Origin: Oerskovia turbata
Lineage (GTDB): Bacteria; Actinomycetota; Actinomycetes; Actinomycetales; Cellulomonadaceae
Reading direction: 5' to 3'
Length of the DNA: 64,000 bases
NCBI RefSeq assembly: GCF_000718325.1
Contig: NZ_JOFV01000002.1
Coordinates: forward strand, 124,001 to 188,000
The notes under the pieces were generated by a model. It had not been told where the DNA came from. It did no database searches and worked only from the letters and a program-made list of their open reading frames with translations. Of the stretch, positions 49,357 through 59,119 are shown one piece after another. Position numbers and translations under genes: made by a program. Positions within the stretch are counted from its first letter, which is position 1. Each line of letters begins with the position of its first letter.

Positions 49357-50608
49357 CGACTGGCCTCGACGCACCCCCGCCCCCGGTCTCGGCGCCCGAC
49401 ACGTCCGCCGCGGCCGTCACCACGGCCTACGTCCCGGTGCGCGTGATGGGTGACGGCACCACGACCGGCTCCCGTGCCGCGCGTCGCTGGCGGGCTGCTC
49501 GCTGGCCGCTCGCCGTGCTGCTCCTGATCGCGGTCGTCGCGGGGCTCGCCGCGCTGTCCCGGCCGGCCGTCTCGAGCACACCGTTCGCCCCCGACAACGC
49601 CGGACCGAACGGCGCCCGGGCCCTCGCCCAGGTGCTGGGCGACCAGGGCGTCGACGTCGAGCACGTGACCACGACCGCGGACGCGGTCTCGCGCGCCGAC
49701 GCCGGCACGACGCTCCTCGTGACCTCCGACCTCAACCTCCTGCCCGAGCAGGTCGACGCGATCCTGGCGACCGAGGCCGACCTGGTGCTCCTCGAACCCG
49801 GGTACGACCTGCTCGAGGGCGCGACCGACGGCGCGGCGACCCCGGGCGACGACTGGTCGTCGCCCGACGCCCTGCGCAGCCCGCAGTGCACCGACCCCGA
49901 CGCGACCGCCGCCGAGGAGATCCGCAGCACGGGCTTCGGCCTCACCTCGACCGGCCCGGGGTCGGTCGTCTGCTTCCCCGGCGACGACAGCCCGCCCGAC
50001 ACCGGCGCCTACCTGGTCCACGAGGGCGACCGCCGCGTCGTCGCGCTCGACGACGCAGGACTGATCACCAACGCACGGATCGACCAGGACGGCAACGCGG
50101 CCCTCGCGCTGCGCTCGCTCGGCAGGCACGAGACCCTGACGTGGTTCGTCCCCGACCTCCTGGACACCTCGGCCACGGGCGACTCCGCCGTGGGGGCGGC
50201 CGCTCTTCCACCGTGGGTGCCGGTCGTCCTCGTCCAGCTCCTCGTGGTCGCCCTGTTCGCGGCGCTCTGGCGAGGTCGTCGCCTCGGGCCGCTCGTGACC
50301 GAGGACCTCCCGGTCGTCGTCCGCGCGGCGGAGACGACCCGCGGACGTGGCCGCCTGTACCGCCGGTCCCGCTCGCGCGGCCACGCAGCAGCAGGCCTGC
50401 GGGCGCACAGCGCCGACCGCATGGCCGCACGCCTGGGCCTGCCCCGGTCCGCAGCGGCCCCCGCGCTGATCGACGCGGTCGTCCGCGCCACGCACCGCCC
50501 GGCCGAGCAGGTCGCGCACCTCCTGTACGGCCCACCACCCGCCGACGACGCAGCGCTGCTCGAGCTCGCACGTCACCTTGACCAGTTGGAGAGCGAGGTC
50601 TTCCACCC

Positions 50609-50612
<4 letters not shown>
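49353..50612 (+). CDS. DUF4350 domain protein
   Basis: This 419-residue protein has a transmembrane helix near residues 50-69 (WPLAVLLLIAVVAGLAAL), a DUF4350 (glutamine-amidotransferase-like) domain of about residues 75-260, and a second membrane helix near 287-305 (VPVVLVQLLVVALFAALW). It ends in a basic cytoplasmic tail. The overall pattern matches Rv3691. The ATG-type start overlaps the DUF4129 stop (GTGA) and the stop overlaps the MoxR start, so the whole block is co-translated. Confidence 0.85.
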
Positions 50613-51799
<1,187 letters not shown>

Positions 51800-51823
51800 G
51801 CGCCGCGTGCCTGAAGGGATGAC

Positions 51824-53116
51824 ATGGCTCTGACGTGGCGCGCCGTCGCGCTGGCGGCCCTCGGCGTGGTGGCGGTCCTCGTGGTGCCCTCGTACGGCAC
51901 GGTGCTGCTCTGGGCGCTCGTCGTGGTGGCCCTGTGCGCCCTCGACGTGACGCTCGCGGCCTCCCCGCGCCAGGTCGCCGTCGAGCGGCGCGTGCCGGGC
52001 TCGGTACGCCTCACGGGGCGGGCGACGTCGCAGCTCGTCGTGACGAACATGACCGGGCGGCGCCTGCGGGCCGTGGTGCGCGACGCATGGGCCCCCTCGG
52101 CGGGCGCGCACGGCAACCGGCACCCCGTCGACCTGCCCCCCGGGGAGTCGGCACGCCTGGTGACCGCTCTCGTCCCGACGCGGCGCGGTGACCGCGCCGC
52201 GGGCGCGGTCACGATCCGCTCCTCGGGACCGCTGGGCCTCGCGGCCCGCCAGGTCTCGCTCGAGGTCCCGGGGCGGCTGCGCGTGCTGCCCGAGTTCGCG
52301 TCGCGCCGCCACCTGCCGAGCCGGCTCGCGCGGCTGCGCGAGATGGACGGCCGCTCGGCCGTCCAGGTGCGCGGCGAGGGGACCGAGTTCGACTCGCTGC
52401 GCGAGTACGTGATCGGTGACGACGTCCGGTCGATCGACTGGCGAGCCTCGGCCCGCCGCGCGGACATGGTCGTGCGGACCTGGCGCCCCGAACGTGACCG
52501 CCGCGTCCTGATCGTCCTCGACACCTCCCGGACGTCCGCCGCGCGCATCGGCGACGAGCCACGCCTCGACGCGAGCATCGAGGCGGCGCTGCTGCTCTCG
52601 GCCCTCGCAGGGCGCGCGGGCGACCGCGTCGAGCTGTTCGCGTACGACCGCGGCGTCCGGGCCCGGGTCGCAGGGGCGGCAGGACCTCGGCTCATGCCCG
52701 CCCTGGCGGACGCGCTCGCCCCCGTCCAGCCCGCGCTGCTCGAGACCGACTGGCCGGGTCTCGTCGGCTCGGTGCACCAACGGCTCTCGCAGCGCGCGCT
52801 CGTCGTGCTGCTCACGACGCTCGACCCGGCCGCGGTCGAGACGGGCCTGCTGCCCGTCGTCGGTCAGCTCACGGCCAAGCACCAGGTGGTCGTCGCCTCG
52901 GTCGCGGACCCCGAGGTGGCGGCCCTGCGCGACGCCCGCGACTCGAGCGCCGACGTCTACGACGCCGCGGCCGCCGCGCGCGTCGAGCTCGAACGCACCG
53001 CGGTGCGGACCGTGCTGTCCCGCAAGGGGGTCGAGGTCGTCGAGGGGCTGCCCGACGAGCTCGCACCGCGGCTCGCCGACACGTACCTCGCGCTCAAGGC
53101 CGCGGGGCGCCTCTAG
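51824..53116 (+). CDS. DUF58 domain protein
   Basis: This 430-residue protein has two hydrophobic segments (about residues 8-40) and a DUF58/vWA-like domain with the signature REYVIGDDVRSIDWRASARR (about residues 192-211) and RVLIVLDTSRTSA as a MIDAS-like stretch. The protein is the usual partner of MoxR ATPases. The ATG at 51824 is followed by the family's opening MALTWRAVALAALG. It ends 120 bases before a small membrane protein. The pair is widespread, but the biochemical activity is not settled. Confidence 0.9.
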   Translation: MALTWRAVALAALGVVAVLVVPSYGTVLLWALVVVALCALDVTLAASPRQVAVERRVPGSVRLTGRATSQLVVTNMTGRRLRAVVRDAWAPSAGAHGNRHPVDLPPGESARLVTALVPTRRGDRAAGAVTIRSSGPLGLAARQVSLEVPGRLRVLPEFASRRHLPSRLARLREMDGRSAVQVRGEGTEFDSLREYVIGDDVRSIDWRASARRADMVVRTWRPERDRRVLIVLDTSRTSAARIGDEPRLDASIEAALLLSALAGRAGDRVELFAYDRGVRARVAGAAGPRLMPALADALAPVQPALLETDWPGLVGSVHQRLSQRALVVLLTTLDPAAVETGLLPVVGQLTAKHQVVVASVADPEVAALRDARDSSADVYDAAAAARVELERTAVRTVLSRKGVEVVEGLPDELAPRLADTYLALKAAGRL

Positions 53117-53120
53117 CGGT

Positions 53121-53170
53121 GTGCTGTCAGAACGAACGTGGCCTCAGGTCCACGCTCGTTCTGACAGCAC
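53121..53170. terminator. Long inverted repeat after DUF58, likely terminator
   Basis: A 21-bp stem with one mismatch (GTGCTGTCAGAACGA... and its complement, 53121-53141 with 53150-53170) encloses CCTCAGGT. It starts four bases after the DUF58 stop. The stretch GGCCTCAGGTCC is also found in the terminator at 30788-30842. Confidence 0.7.
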
Positions 53171-53241
53171 ACGTACCCGGTGCTCACCGCACCGTCACAA
53201 CGGCCCGTCGAGACACCCCCACCCACCGCCTAGGCTGGTGC

Positions 53242-53394
53242 ATGGAAACCCCCCGACTCCCGAGGAGCACCACCGTGACCCGACCGGCCACCCCGCGCGA
53301 CCGCGAAGCCCGCAACCGACGGGTCGCGATCATCGTGATCTTCGCGTTGTCCGCGACCTTCGTCATCCCGGCGCTGGGCTTCCTCATCTTCTGA
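53242..53394 (+). CDS. Small single-pass membrane protein
   Basis: This peptide of up to 50 residues ends with one hydrophobic helix, RVAIIVIFALSATFVIPALG. Two starts compete: ATG 53242, five bases after a TAGGCT hexamer (leaderless), and GTG 53275, with GAGGAG at a good distance, giving 39 residues. Similar tiny membrane proteins are hard to name. It lies between the DUF58 and SpoIIM genes, facing SpoIIM. It is unclear whether it belongs to the MoxR/DUF58 module. Confidence 0.55.
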   Translation: METPRLPRSTTVTRPATPRDREARNRRVAIIVIFALSATFVIPALGFLIF

Positions 53395-53439
53395 CGGGCG
53401 CCTCTTCCGACGGCGCCATGCTGGACCGGCAGGGACGGG

Positions 53440-54429
53440 TCAGCCCGCGACCGGCGCGACGTCCCCCGCGAGGTCGGCCGAGAGGTCGCCCGTCTCCCCC
53501 GCCAGCACGGCCCGGCGACCGAGCACGATCGTGTAGACCCAGAAGGCCGCGAGCGCGATCGCGCCGATGACGATCTTGAGCCACCACGCCATGCCCGACC
53601 CGGTGACGAACCCTTCGATGAGGCCCGAGACGCCCAGGATGACCACGAGGCCGACGGCGACCGTGAAGAGCGCGCGCCCTTCCTCCGCCAGGGCCCGGAG
53701 TCGGGGCCGCGGCCCGGGGTCGACCATGGTCCAGAACAGGCGCAGCCCCGCGGCCCCCGCGACGAAGATCGCGGTGAGCTCGAGCAGGCCGTGCGGGGCG
53801 ATGAGCGTGAGGAACGTGTCGAGCTCGCCGTAGTACGCCATCATGCCGCCCGTGGACCCGACGGCCACGGCGTTGGAGAACAGGACGTACGCCGGGAAGA
53901 CACCCGAGATCCCCAGGGCGATGCACTGCGCGGCGATCCAGGCGTTGTTCGTCCAGACCACCGTCGCGAAGTCCGCACCCGGGTCGTAGTAGCTCGCGAA
54001 GGCCTCGTTGACGTAGGCCTCGCGCTCGCTGGGCGTGCCCATCGAGGCGAGCGCGTCGGGAGTCGTCGCGACCCACCAGCCCGCGACGACGGCGACGAGG
54101 AGGAACAGCGCCGTGACCGTCACGGTCCACCATCGGATCCGGTACAGCGCGGCCGGCACCGAGACGGTGGCGAAGCGGGTCACGTCGCGCCAGGCGGGCT
54201 CGTGCGCCCCCGCGAGACGTCCCCGCGCGCGCCCGAGGAGGTCGGAGAGCCGTGTGATGAGCACGGGGTCGGGGGCTGACGAGCGGATCGTCGACAGGTG
54301 GGTCGCGACCGACTGGTAGAGGCGGACGAGCTCGTCCGCCTCGGCGCCGTCGAGCGAGCGCTTCTTGGTCAGCTCGGCGAGGCGCGACCACTCGTCGCTG
54401 TGCACGGCGCTGAAGGCATCGAGGTCCAC
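53440..54429 (-). CDS. SpoIIM-type membrane protein
   Basis: This protein of about 329 residues has five or six hydrophobic segments (including WWTVTVTALFLLVAVVAGWW, about 95-115) and the SpoIIM-like core FPAYVLFSNAVAVGSTGGMM with LIAPHGLLELTAIFVAGAAG. Despite the name, the family is common in non-sporulating actinobacteria beside MoxR/DUF58/RDD genes (as in Rv3694c). GTG 54429 is preferred over GTG 54447. It is transcribed opposite to the rest of the module and diverges from RDD. Confidence 0.85.
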   Translation of the reverse strand: MDLDAFSAVHSDEWSRLAELTKKRSLDGAEADELVRLYQSVATHLSTIRSSAPDPVLITRLSDLLGRARGRLAGAHEPAWRDVTRFATVSVPAALYRIRWWTVTVTALFLLVAVVAGWWVATTPDALASMGTPSEREAYVNEAFASYYDPGADFATVVWTNNAWIAAQCIALGISGVFPAYVLFSNAVAVGSTGGMMAYYGELDTFLTLIAPHGLLELTAIFVAGAAGLRLFWTMVDPGPRPRLRALAEEGRALFTVAVGLVVILGVSGLIEGFVTGSGMAWWLKIVIGAIALAAFWVYTIVLGRRAVLAGETGDLSADLAGDVAPVAG

Positions 54430-54545
54430 GCGGCTACCCTGCCACACCTTGCCCTACAGTGGGCCGGACCCCTCGTCGTCACCGGTCACCGTCCGGGTAC
54501 GGCGACGATCCCTCGACCTGTGTCGACGACCCTGGAGGAGCACGC

Positions 54546-55367
54546 GTGCGAGACGGCATCCTGACCGGCGAGGGCGTGGTCCTCGACGCGCGACCGGCGT
54601 CCTTCGTGACGCGTGCCCTGGGGGCCGTGATCGACCTGGTCGCCCTCGGGACCTTCCTCGTGCTCGTTCTCTTCGCGGTGGCGGGTGCGGCGCTCAACGC
54701 CGTCAGCATCGACTTCGCGCCCGCGGTGTGGATCGTCCTCCTGGTCCTGGTCATGGTCGGCATCCCGACGACGGTCGAGACGCTCTCGAGAGGCCGCTCG
54801 CTCGGCAAGCTCGCGACGGGCATCCGGGTCGTGCGCGACGACGGCGGCCCCGTCCGCTTCCGTCACGCCTTCATCCGTGCGCTCGTGGGGGTGGGCGAGC
54901 TGTGGATGACGTTCGGCTCGGTCGCGATCGTCGCGTCGCTGTCGAACGACAAGGGCAAGCGGGTCGGGGACATGCTGGCGGGGACGTACGCGATCCGGGT
55001 GCGCGGCGGGAAGCCGACGTACGCGGCGATCGCGATGCCTCCCCATCTGGCGGGGTGGGCGGCGCACGCCGACATGCGCAGGCTCCCGGACGGCCTGGCC
55101 CTCGCGGTCCGCCAGTTCCTCGGGCGGGCCGCCGGGCTCAACCCGGCCTCGCGCGTCCGGATCGGTCAGGACCTCGCGGGCCGGATCGAGCGGTTCGTGG
55201 CGCCGGGCCCGCCGCCCGGGACGCCCCCCGAGGACTTCCTGTGCGCGGTCCTCGCCGAGCGGCGCAGCCGGGACTGGGTCAGCGCCCAGCGGGGACGCGT
55301 GCTCGCGCAGGAGCAGGGCGAGATGCTGCACCGCCTGCCGTACTCGGTGCCCGACCCCCGGAGCTGA
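54546..55367 (+). CDS. RDD family membrane protein
   Basis: This 273-residue protein has an RDD domain: an opening helix after RPASFVTRALGAVIDLVALG (residues 16-35), a second hydrophobic stretch, and the charged signature SRGRSLGKLATGIRVVRDDG near residues 82-101. The C-terminal 90 residues are soluble and include PPGTPPEDFLCAVL. The GTG at 54546 has GGAGGAGCACGC upstream. The gene overlaps the 3' end of the convergent acyltransferase gene by about 89 bases. The module order matches Rv3695. Confidence 0.85.
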   Translation: MRDGILTGEGVVLDARPASFVTRALGAVIDLVALGTFLVLVLFAVAGAALNAVSIDFAPAVWIVLLVLVMVGIPTTVETLSRGRSLGKLATGIRVVRDDGGPVRFRHAFIRALVGVGELWMTFGSVAIVASLSNDKGKRVGDMLAGTYAIRVRGGKPTYAAIAMPPHLAGWAAHADMRRLPDGLALAVRQFLGRAAGLNPASRVRIGQDLAGRIERFVAPGPPPGTPPEDFLCAVLAERRSRDWVSAQRGRVLAQEQGEMLHRLPYSVPDPRS

Positions 55368-56640
55368 CGGGCACGCCCCGTGCCCCCGCCCGGCGCGGGG
55401 TCCCCGCCTCGAAGCGCCCGAACGCGAGCACGAGCGCACCGAGCACGAGCGCGGCCGCCCCGAACCACAGGGGCCGGCTCGCCCACCAGTCGGCGCTCCA
55501 CGACGCGGGCAGCGGGGTGCCGAGTCCCAGCAGGACCACGCCGAGCACCACGAACATCGCGGTCAGGTGCCACAGGTACAGCGTCATGGACCGCCCGGCG
55601 ACCCACCCCACGAGGGCCGCGCCACGCCCCTGCGCCCAGCGCACGACGACGTCACGCACCGCGAGCGCCACGCTCACCTGGAGCACGGCATGGGTCACGG
55701 CGAGCGCAGTGGGCGGCCCGAGGTTGGAGATCGCGTCGCCCGGCATCCCGATGAGGCTCAGCGGGTAGGGGCCGACGACGACGAGGCCCGCCATCGCCGC
55801 GAGCGCGCCGGTGGCCACGAGGGCGAGCGTGCGCCGGGAGGGCAGCGCGTCACGCCGGACGAGGTCGACGTAGGCGATCCCCAGGACGTAGGGCACGGCC
55901 CAGCCGAGCAGGACGTTCGCGACGGCCACGTGCTCGACGCCCGCCGCGAAGCGCAGCAGGTCCACGACGAACGGCGCGGCGACGACGACCGCGACCGTGC
56001 GCCATCCCCACGCCCGGTACGCCCGCAGCAGGGCCGGGGTGACCGCGAGCAGCAGCAGGTACACCCCGAGGAACCACAGGAGCTGTGGCGCGATCCGGGC
56101 GACCTGCAGCACGGCCGTCTCCGGCACGCCTGCGGCGACCAGCGCGACGGCCGCCACGGCCCACGCACCGACGAAGGCCGCGACCGGCTTCCAGATGCGC
56201 GGCATCCGGCGCCGCACGACGTCCCAGCCGGCCGCGACGAGGCCTTGCGCGGCGCCCCGGCGACCTTCCCCGGGGAGGCGAGCGGCGCCGTCGGGCCTGC
56301 TCGCCGTGCCCGGGCGCCAGAGCTGGTAGGCCGCCGACGCCCCGGCCGCGAGGAACAGCAGCGGCAGGACCTGCAGGACCCACGTGAGCGTCCACGCCCC
56401 GCCGTGGGCCAGGGCGTTGCCGATCCCGAGGCGCTCGCCGTCCCACGTGACCTCGGGCATGAGCCAGTGGACGCTCAGGACCGCGAGGGTCGCGAGCGCG
56501 CGCACGGCGTCGACGAACACGTCGCGCCGGGTGGGGGCAGCGGCGAGGGCCCGACGGCGGGGCGCCGGCTCCCGGCGTCGGGCAGGGAGGGCAGGACGGG
56601 CAGGGCGGGCAGGAAGGCGAGGGACGTCGACGACGGCCAC
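55279..56640 (-). CDS. Acyltransferase family membrane protein
   Basis: This 453-residue multi-pass membrane protein has the acyltransferase-3 opening RDVFVDAVRALATLAVLSVH (about residues 39-58) and a late SMTLYLWHLTAMF segment. About ten hydrophobic segments are seen. The natural substrate is unknown, though family members acylate sugars or envelope lipids. The GTG at 56640 has GAGGAGCATCCC upstream. A GGGGG-ATGT-CCCCC palindrome lies 113-126 bases before the start, the same motif found before the histidine kinase. The C-terminal tail overlaps the RDD gene end. Confidence 0.8.
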   Translation of the reverse strand: MAVVDVPRLPARPARPALPARRREPAPRRRALAAAPTRRDVFVDAVRALATLAVLSVHWLMPEVTWDGERLGIGNALAHGGAWTLTWVLQVLPLLFLAAGASAAYQLWRPGTASRPDGAARLPGEGRRGAAQGLVAAGWDVVRRRMPRIWKPVAAFVGAWAVAAVALVAAGVPETAVLQVARIAPQLLWFLGVYLLLLAVTPALLRAYRAWGWRTVAVVVAAPFVVDLLRFAAGVEHVAVANVLLGWAVPYVLGIAYVDLVRRDALPSRRTLALVATGALAAMAGLVVVGPYPLSLIGMPGDAISNLGPPTALAVTHAVLQVSVALAVRDVVVRWAQGRGAALVGWVAGRSMTLYLWHLTAMFVVLGVVLLGLGTPLPASWSADWWASRPLWFGAAALVLGALVLAFGRFEAGTPRRAGARGVPVSSGGRAPSTAGGAASRPAPARARVPAGR

Positions 56641-56752
56641 GGGATGCTCCTCGGGACGGAGGGAAGAGGTTCCCCACCAGTCTCGAAACTCCCGGTACGT
56701 CCCGGAATGGGAGCCTCCCCCGATGCCCCTGCGGCCGTCCGGTCACGTCCGC

Positions 56753-56766
56753 GGGGGATGTCCCCC
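56753..56766. promoter_or_regulatory. G5-ATGT-C5 palindrome before the acyltransferase gene
   Basis: GGGGGATGTCCCCC is a 14-base inverted repeat between the response regulator stop and the acyltransferase start. A near-identical motif lies before the histidine kinase gene at 59089-59104. The pair may be operators of the NarL-type regulator. Confidence 0.5.
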
Positions 56767-56783
56767 CACAGGTGCCGAACCGC

Positions 56784-57443
56784 TCAGTCCCGCAGGTACC
56801 TGAGCACCGCGAGCACCCGGCGGTGGTCCCCCGCGTCCTGCGGCAGGCCGAGCTTGCCGAAGATCGCCGTGACGTTCTTCTCCACGGCCCCGTAGGACAG
56901 GAACAAGTTCTCCGCGATGGCGGTGTTCGAGCGCCCCTGCGCCATGAGCCCGAGCACCTCGCGCTCGCGCGGCGTGAGGCGCGCCAGGCCGTCGTCCGAG
57001 CGTGAGGCGCCCATGAGCTGGCTCACGACCTCGGGGTCGAGCACGGTCTGCCCCGCGGCGATGCGCGTCAGGGCGTCGAGGAACTCGCTCACGTCCGCGA
57101 CACGGTCCTTGAGGAGGTACCCGACCCCCTCGGCCCCGCCCGTGAGCAGCTCGCTCACGAACCGCGTCTCGACGTACTGCGAGAACAGCAGCACCCCCAG
57201 CCCCGGCGACGCGGCGCGCAGCGTGAGCGCCGCGCGCAGGCCCTCGTCGGTGAACGTCGGGGGCATGCGGATGTCGATGATGACGACGTCGGGCAGCTCG
57301 CCGAGCATGGCCAGGCGCGCGACCTGCGCGACGAGCGCGTCGCCGTCGCCCACGGCCGCGACGACCTCGTGGCCACGACGGGTGAGCAGGGCGACGAGCC
57401 CGTCGCGCAGGATGACGGAGTCCTCGGCGATCACGAGCCGCAC
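56784..57443 (-). CDS. NarL/LuxR-family response regulator
   Basis: This 219-residue regulator has a receiver domain (LVIAEDSVILRDGL, residues 3-16; phosphoacceptor Asp in VVIIDIRMP, about residue 57; YLLKDRVADV) and a LuxR-type helix-turn-helix (LTPREREVLGLMAQGRSNTA, about 155-174). The GTG start has AGAGGT nearby. It lies 80 bases after the histidine kinase gene on the same strand and forms a two-component system with it. The palindromes described near both genes could be its operators. Confidence 0.93.
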   Translation of the reverse strand: MRLVIAEDSVILRDGLVALLTRRGHEVVAAVGDGDALVAQVARLAMLGELPDVVIIDIRMPPTFTDEGLRAALTLRAASPGLGVLLFSQYVETRFVSELLTGGAEGVGYLLKDRVADVSEFLDALTRIAAGQTVLDPEVVSQLMGASRSDDGLARLTPREREVLGLMAQGRSNTAIAENLFLSYGAVEKNVTAIFGKLGLPQDAGDHRRVLAVLRYLRD

Positions 57444-57523
57444 GGTGGTACCTCTTCTGTGTCGATGGGTCGGCCCGGGCGCCTCGGTCGAGACGTCCGG
57501 GCCGCTCCGCGGGTGGGGGCCGG

Positions 57524-58999
57524 CTACACCCTGCTCGGCAGGACGACCGTGACCACGGTAGGCCCACCGACCGGGCTCACGAGGTCCAACGTGCCGTCGA
57601 CCGAACGCACCCGCTCCTCGAGGCCCGCGAGCCCCGACCGGTGGCCGCGCGCGTCAGGCGTCGAGATGCGCGCCCCGCCCTGCCCGTCGTCACGCACGCG
57701 CAGACGCAGGCGCGATCCCTGCTCCTCGACGAGCACGTAGACGCCCGAGGCGCGCGCGTGCTTGGCGGCGTTCGTCACGAGCTCGGCGACGCAGAAGTAG
57801 GCGATCGTCTCCACAGCGGGCGAGGGCGCGATGCCCGGGTCGACGTCGACCGTCACGGGCAGCGGGGACCTGGCCGCGAGCGTCTCGAGGGCCACGGCCA
57901 GGCCGTTGTCGAGCGCGGGCGGGTGGATGCCCCGGGCGAGCTCGCGGAGCTCGACGAGCGCCTCCTTGGTCGACGCGTGCGCGTTGTCGACGAGCTCGAG
58001 AGCCTCGGACGAGTCGCCGCCCGCCGCGAGCTGCTCCTTGGCCTCACCGAGCTGCATCGCGACCGCGACGAGCCGGGCCTGCGTGCCGTCGTGCAGGTCC
58101 CGCTCGATGCGGCGCAGCTTGGCGTCCGCGTCCTCGACGGTCTTGCCGCGGGACTCCTCGAGGGCGGCGACCCGCAGGCACGCCCGGGTGGGGCCGAGCA
58201 GGTTGACCGACAGGAGCCGGAAGAGCTGCGCGAACCCGCGCACGAGCTGGGGCCACAGCCACCACATCGCGATGCCCACGGCCGCGAGCGCCGACTGGCG
58301 CAGCGGGGTGTCGACGTACCAGTCGGTCCCCATCTGCGCGCCGCGGTGCCACGTGCCGTCCGCGGCCATCTGCGCGGGCAGGAACTGCGACCAGAACCAG
58401 TGCGTCGCGGCCCCCAGCGACACGAGGAAGAACGTCACGGACACGACGAACGCGACGAGCGCCAGGAAGAAGCTCACGAACATGAACGTCATGGCCCGCC
58501 ACCCGGGGCCGTCCGACAGGTTCGACCAGAGCATGCGCCAGAACCCGCGGCGCGGCATGTGCGGCGTGGGGGCCAGCACGTCGACCGACAGCATCGAGCG
58601 CGCCATCGAGCGGTACATACCGCCCCAGCCGCGCGCCCCGAGGACCAGGCCGCCCGAGACCACGAGCCCCACGACCGTCACGAGGATCCCCGCCGTGAAG
58701 CTCACCGTGAACATCACGTACGTGAACGCGAAGGGCGCGACGAGCAGCGACAGCCACAGGTAGCCGAACTCGCGCCAGGTCTGGCGCGCGAAGGGCGCGG
58801 CCAGGAAGCCGACGGGCTCGCGCAGGTCCACGTACCGCGGGTCGAGCCCGGTGGGGGCGTGCCGCAGGTCGCCGGCGGGTTCGGCCGGCCGGGGCCCGAC
58901 GGACAGGACCGGCTCAGCGGGCGGCGCCGACCCGGGCGCGAGGGCGCCGTCGGGCGCGGCGTCGCCGAGCGGCGGCTGAGGGGATGTCACAGCAGACAT
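57524..58999 (-). CDS. NarL-type sensor histidine kinase
   Basis: This 491-residue membrane kinase has an N-terminal Pro/Ala-rich tail (about residues 1-60), a membrane sensor domain with about four hydrophobic segments (75-260), and a HisKA_3 dimerisation/phosphoacceptor region with His in ERDLHDGTQARLVA (about residue 303). A HATPase domain follows (ELVTNAAKHARA, VRDDGQGGAR). The pattern resembles the LiaS-like group that senses envelope stress, but the stimulus is not known. The ATG has AGGAG 11 bases upstream. It precedes its regulator gene by 80 bases. Confidence 0.9.
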   Translation of the reverse strand: MSAVTSPQPPLGDAAPDGALAPGSAPPAEPVLSVGPRPAEPAGDLRHAPTGLDPRYVDLREPVGFLAAPFARQTWREFGYLWLSLLVAPFAFTYVMFTVSFTAGILVTVVGLVVSGGLVLGARGWGGMYRSMARSMLSVDVLAPTPHMPRRGFWRMLWSNLSDGPGWRAMTFMFVSFFLALVAFVVSVTFFLVSLGAATHWFWSQFLPAQMAADGTWHRGAQMGTDWYVDTPLRQSALAAVGIAMWWLWPQLVRGFAQLFRLLSVNLLGPTRACLRVAALEESRGKTVEDADAKLRRIERDLHDGTQARLVAVAMQLGEAKEQLAAGGDSSEALELVDNAHASTKEALVELRELARGIHPPALDNGLAVALETLAARSPLPVTVDVDPGIAPSPAVETIAYFCVAELVTNAAKHARASGVYVLVEEQGSRLRLRVRDDGQGGARISTPDARGHRSGLAGLEERVRSVDGTLDLVSPVGGPTVVTVVLPSRV

Positions 59000-59088
59000 G
59001 GTGGCAGGACTCCTGGGTCTGGTTCGAGCGGTACCACCAGTCTTGCCGATGGTGCCCGCGCGCCCAGGGTGCGCTCCGCCGTCGTGCA

Positions 59089-59104
59089 GGGGGGATGTCC
59101 CCCC
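59089..59104. promoter_or_regulatory. G6-ATGT-C6 palindrome before the histidine kinase gene
   Basis: GGGGGG-ATGT-CCCCCC is a 16-base inverted repeat 90-105 bases before the kinase start. It nearly matches the motif at 56753-56766, so the two are likely bound by the same protein, plausibly the NarL-type regulator. Confidence 0.5.
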
Positions 59105-59119
59105 CTTCTCGTGGCGCGC

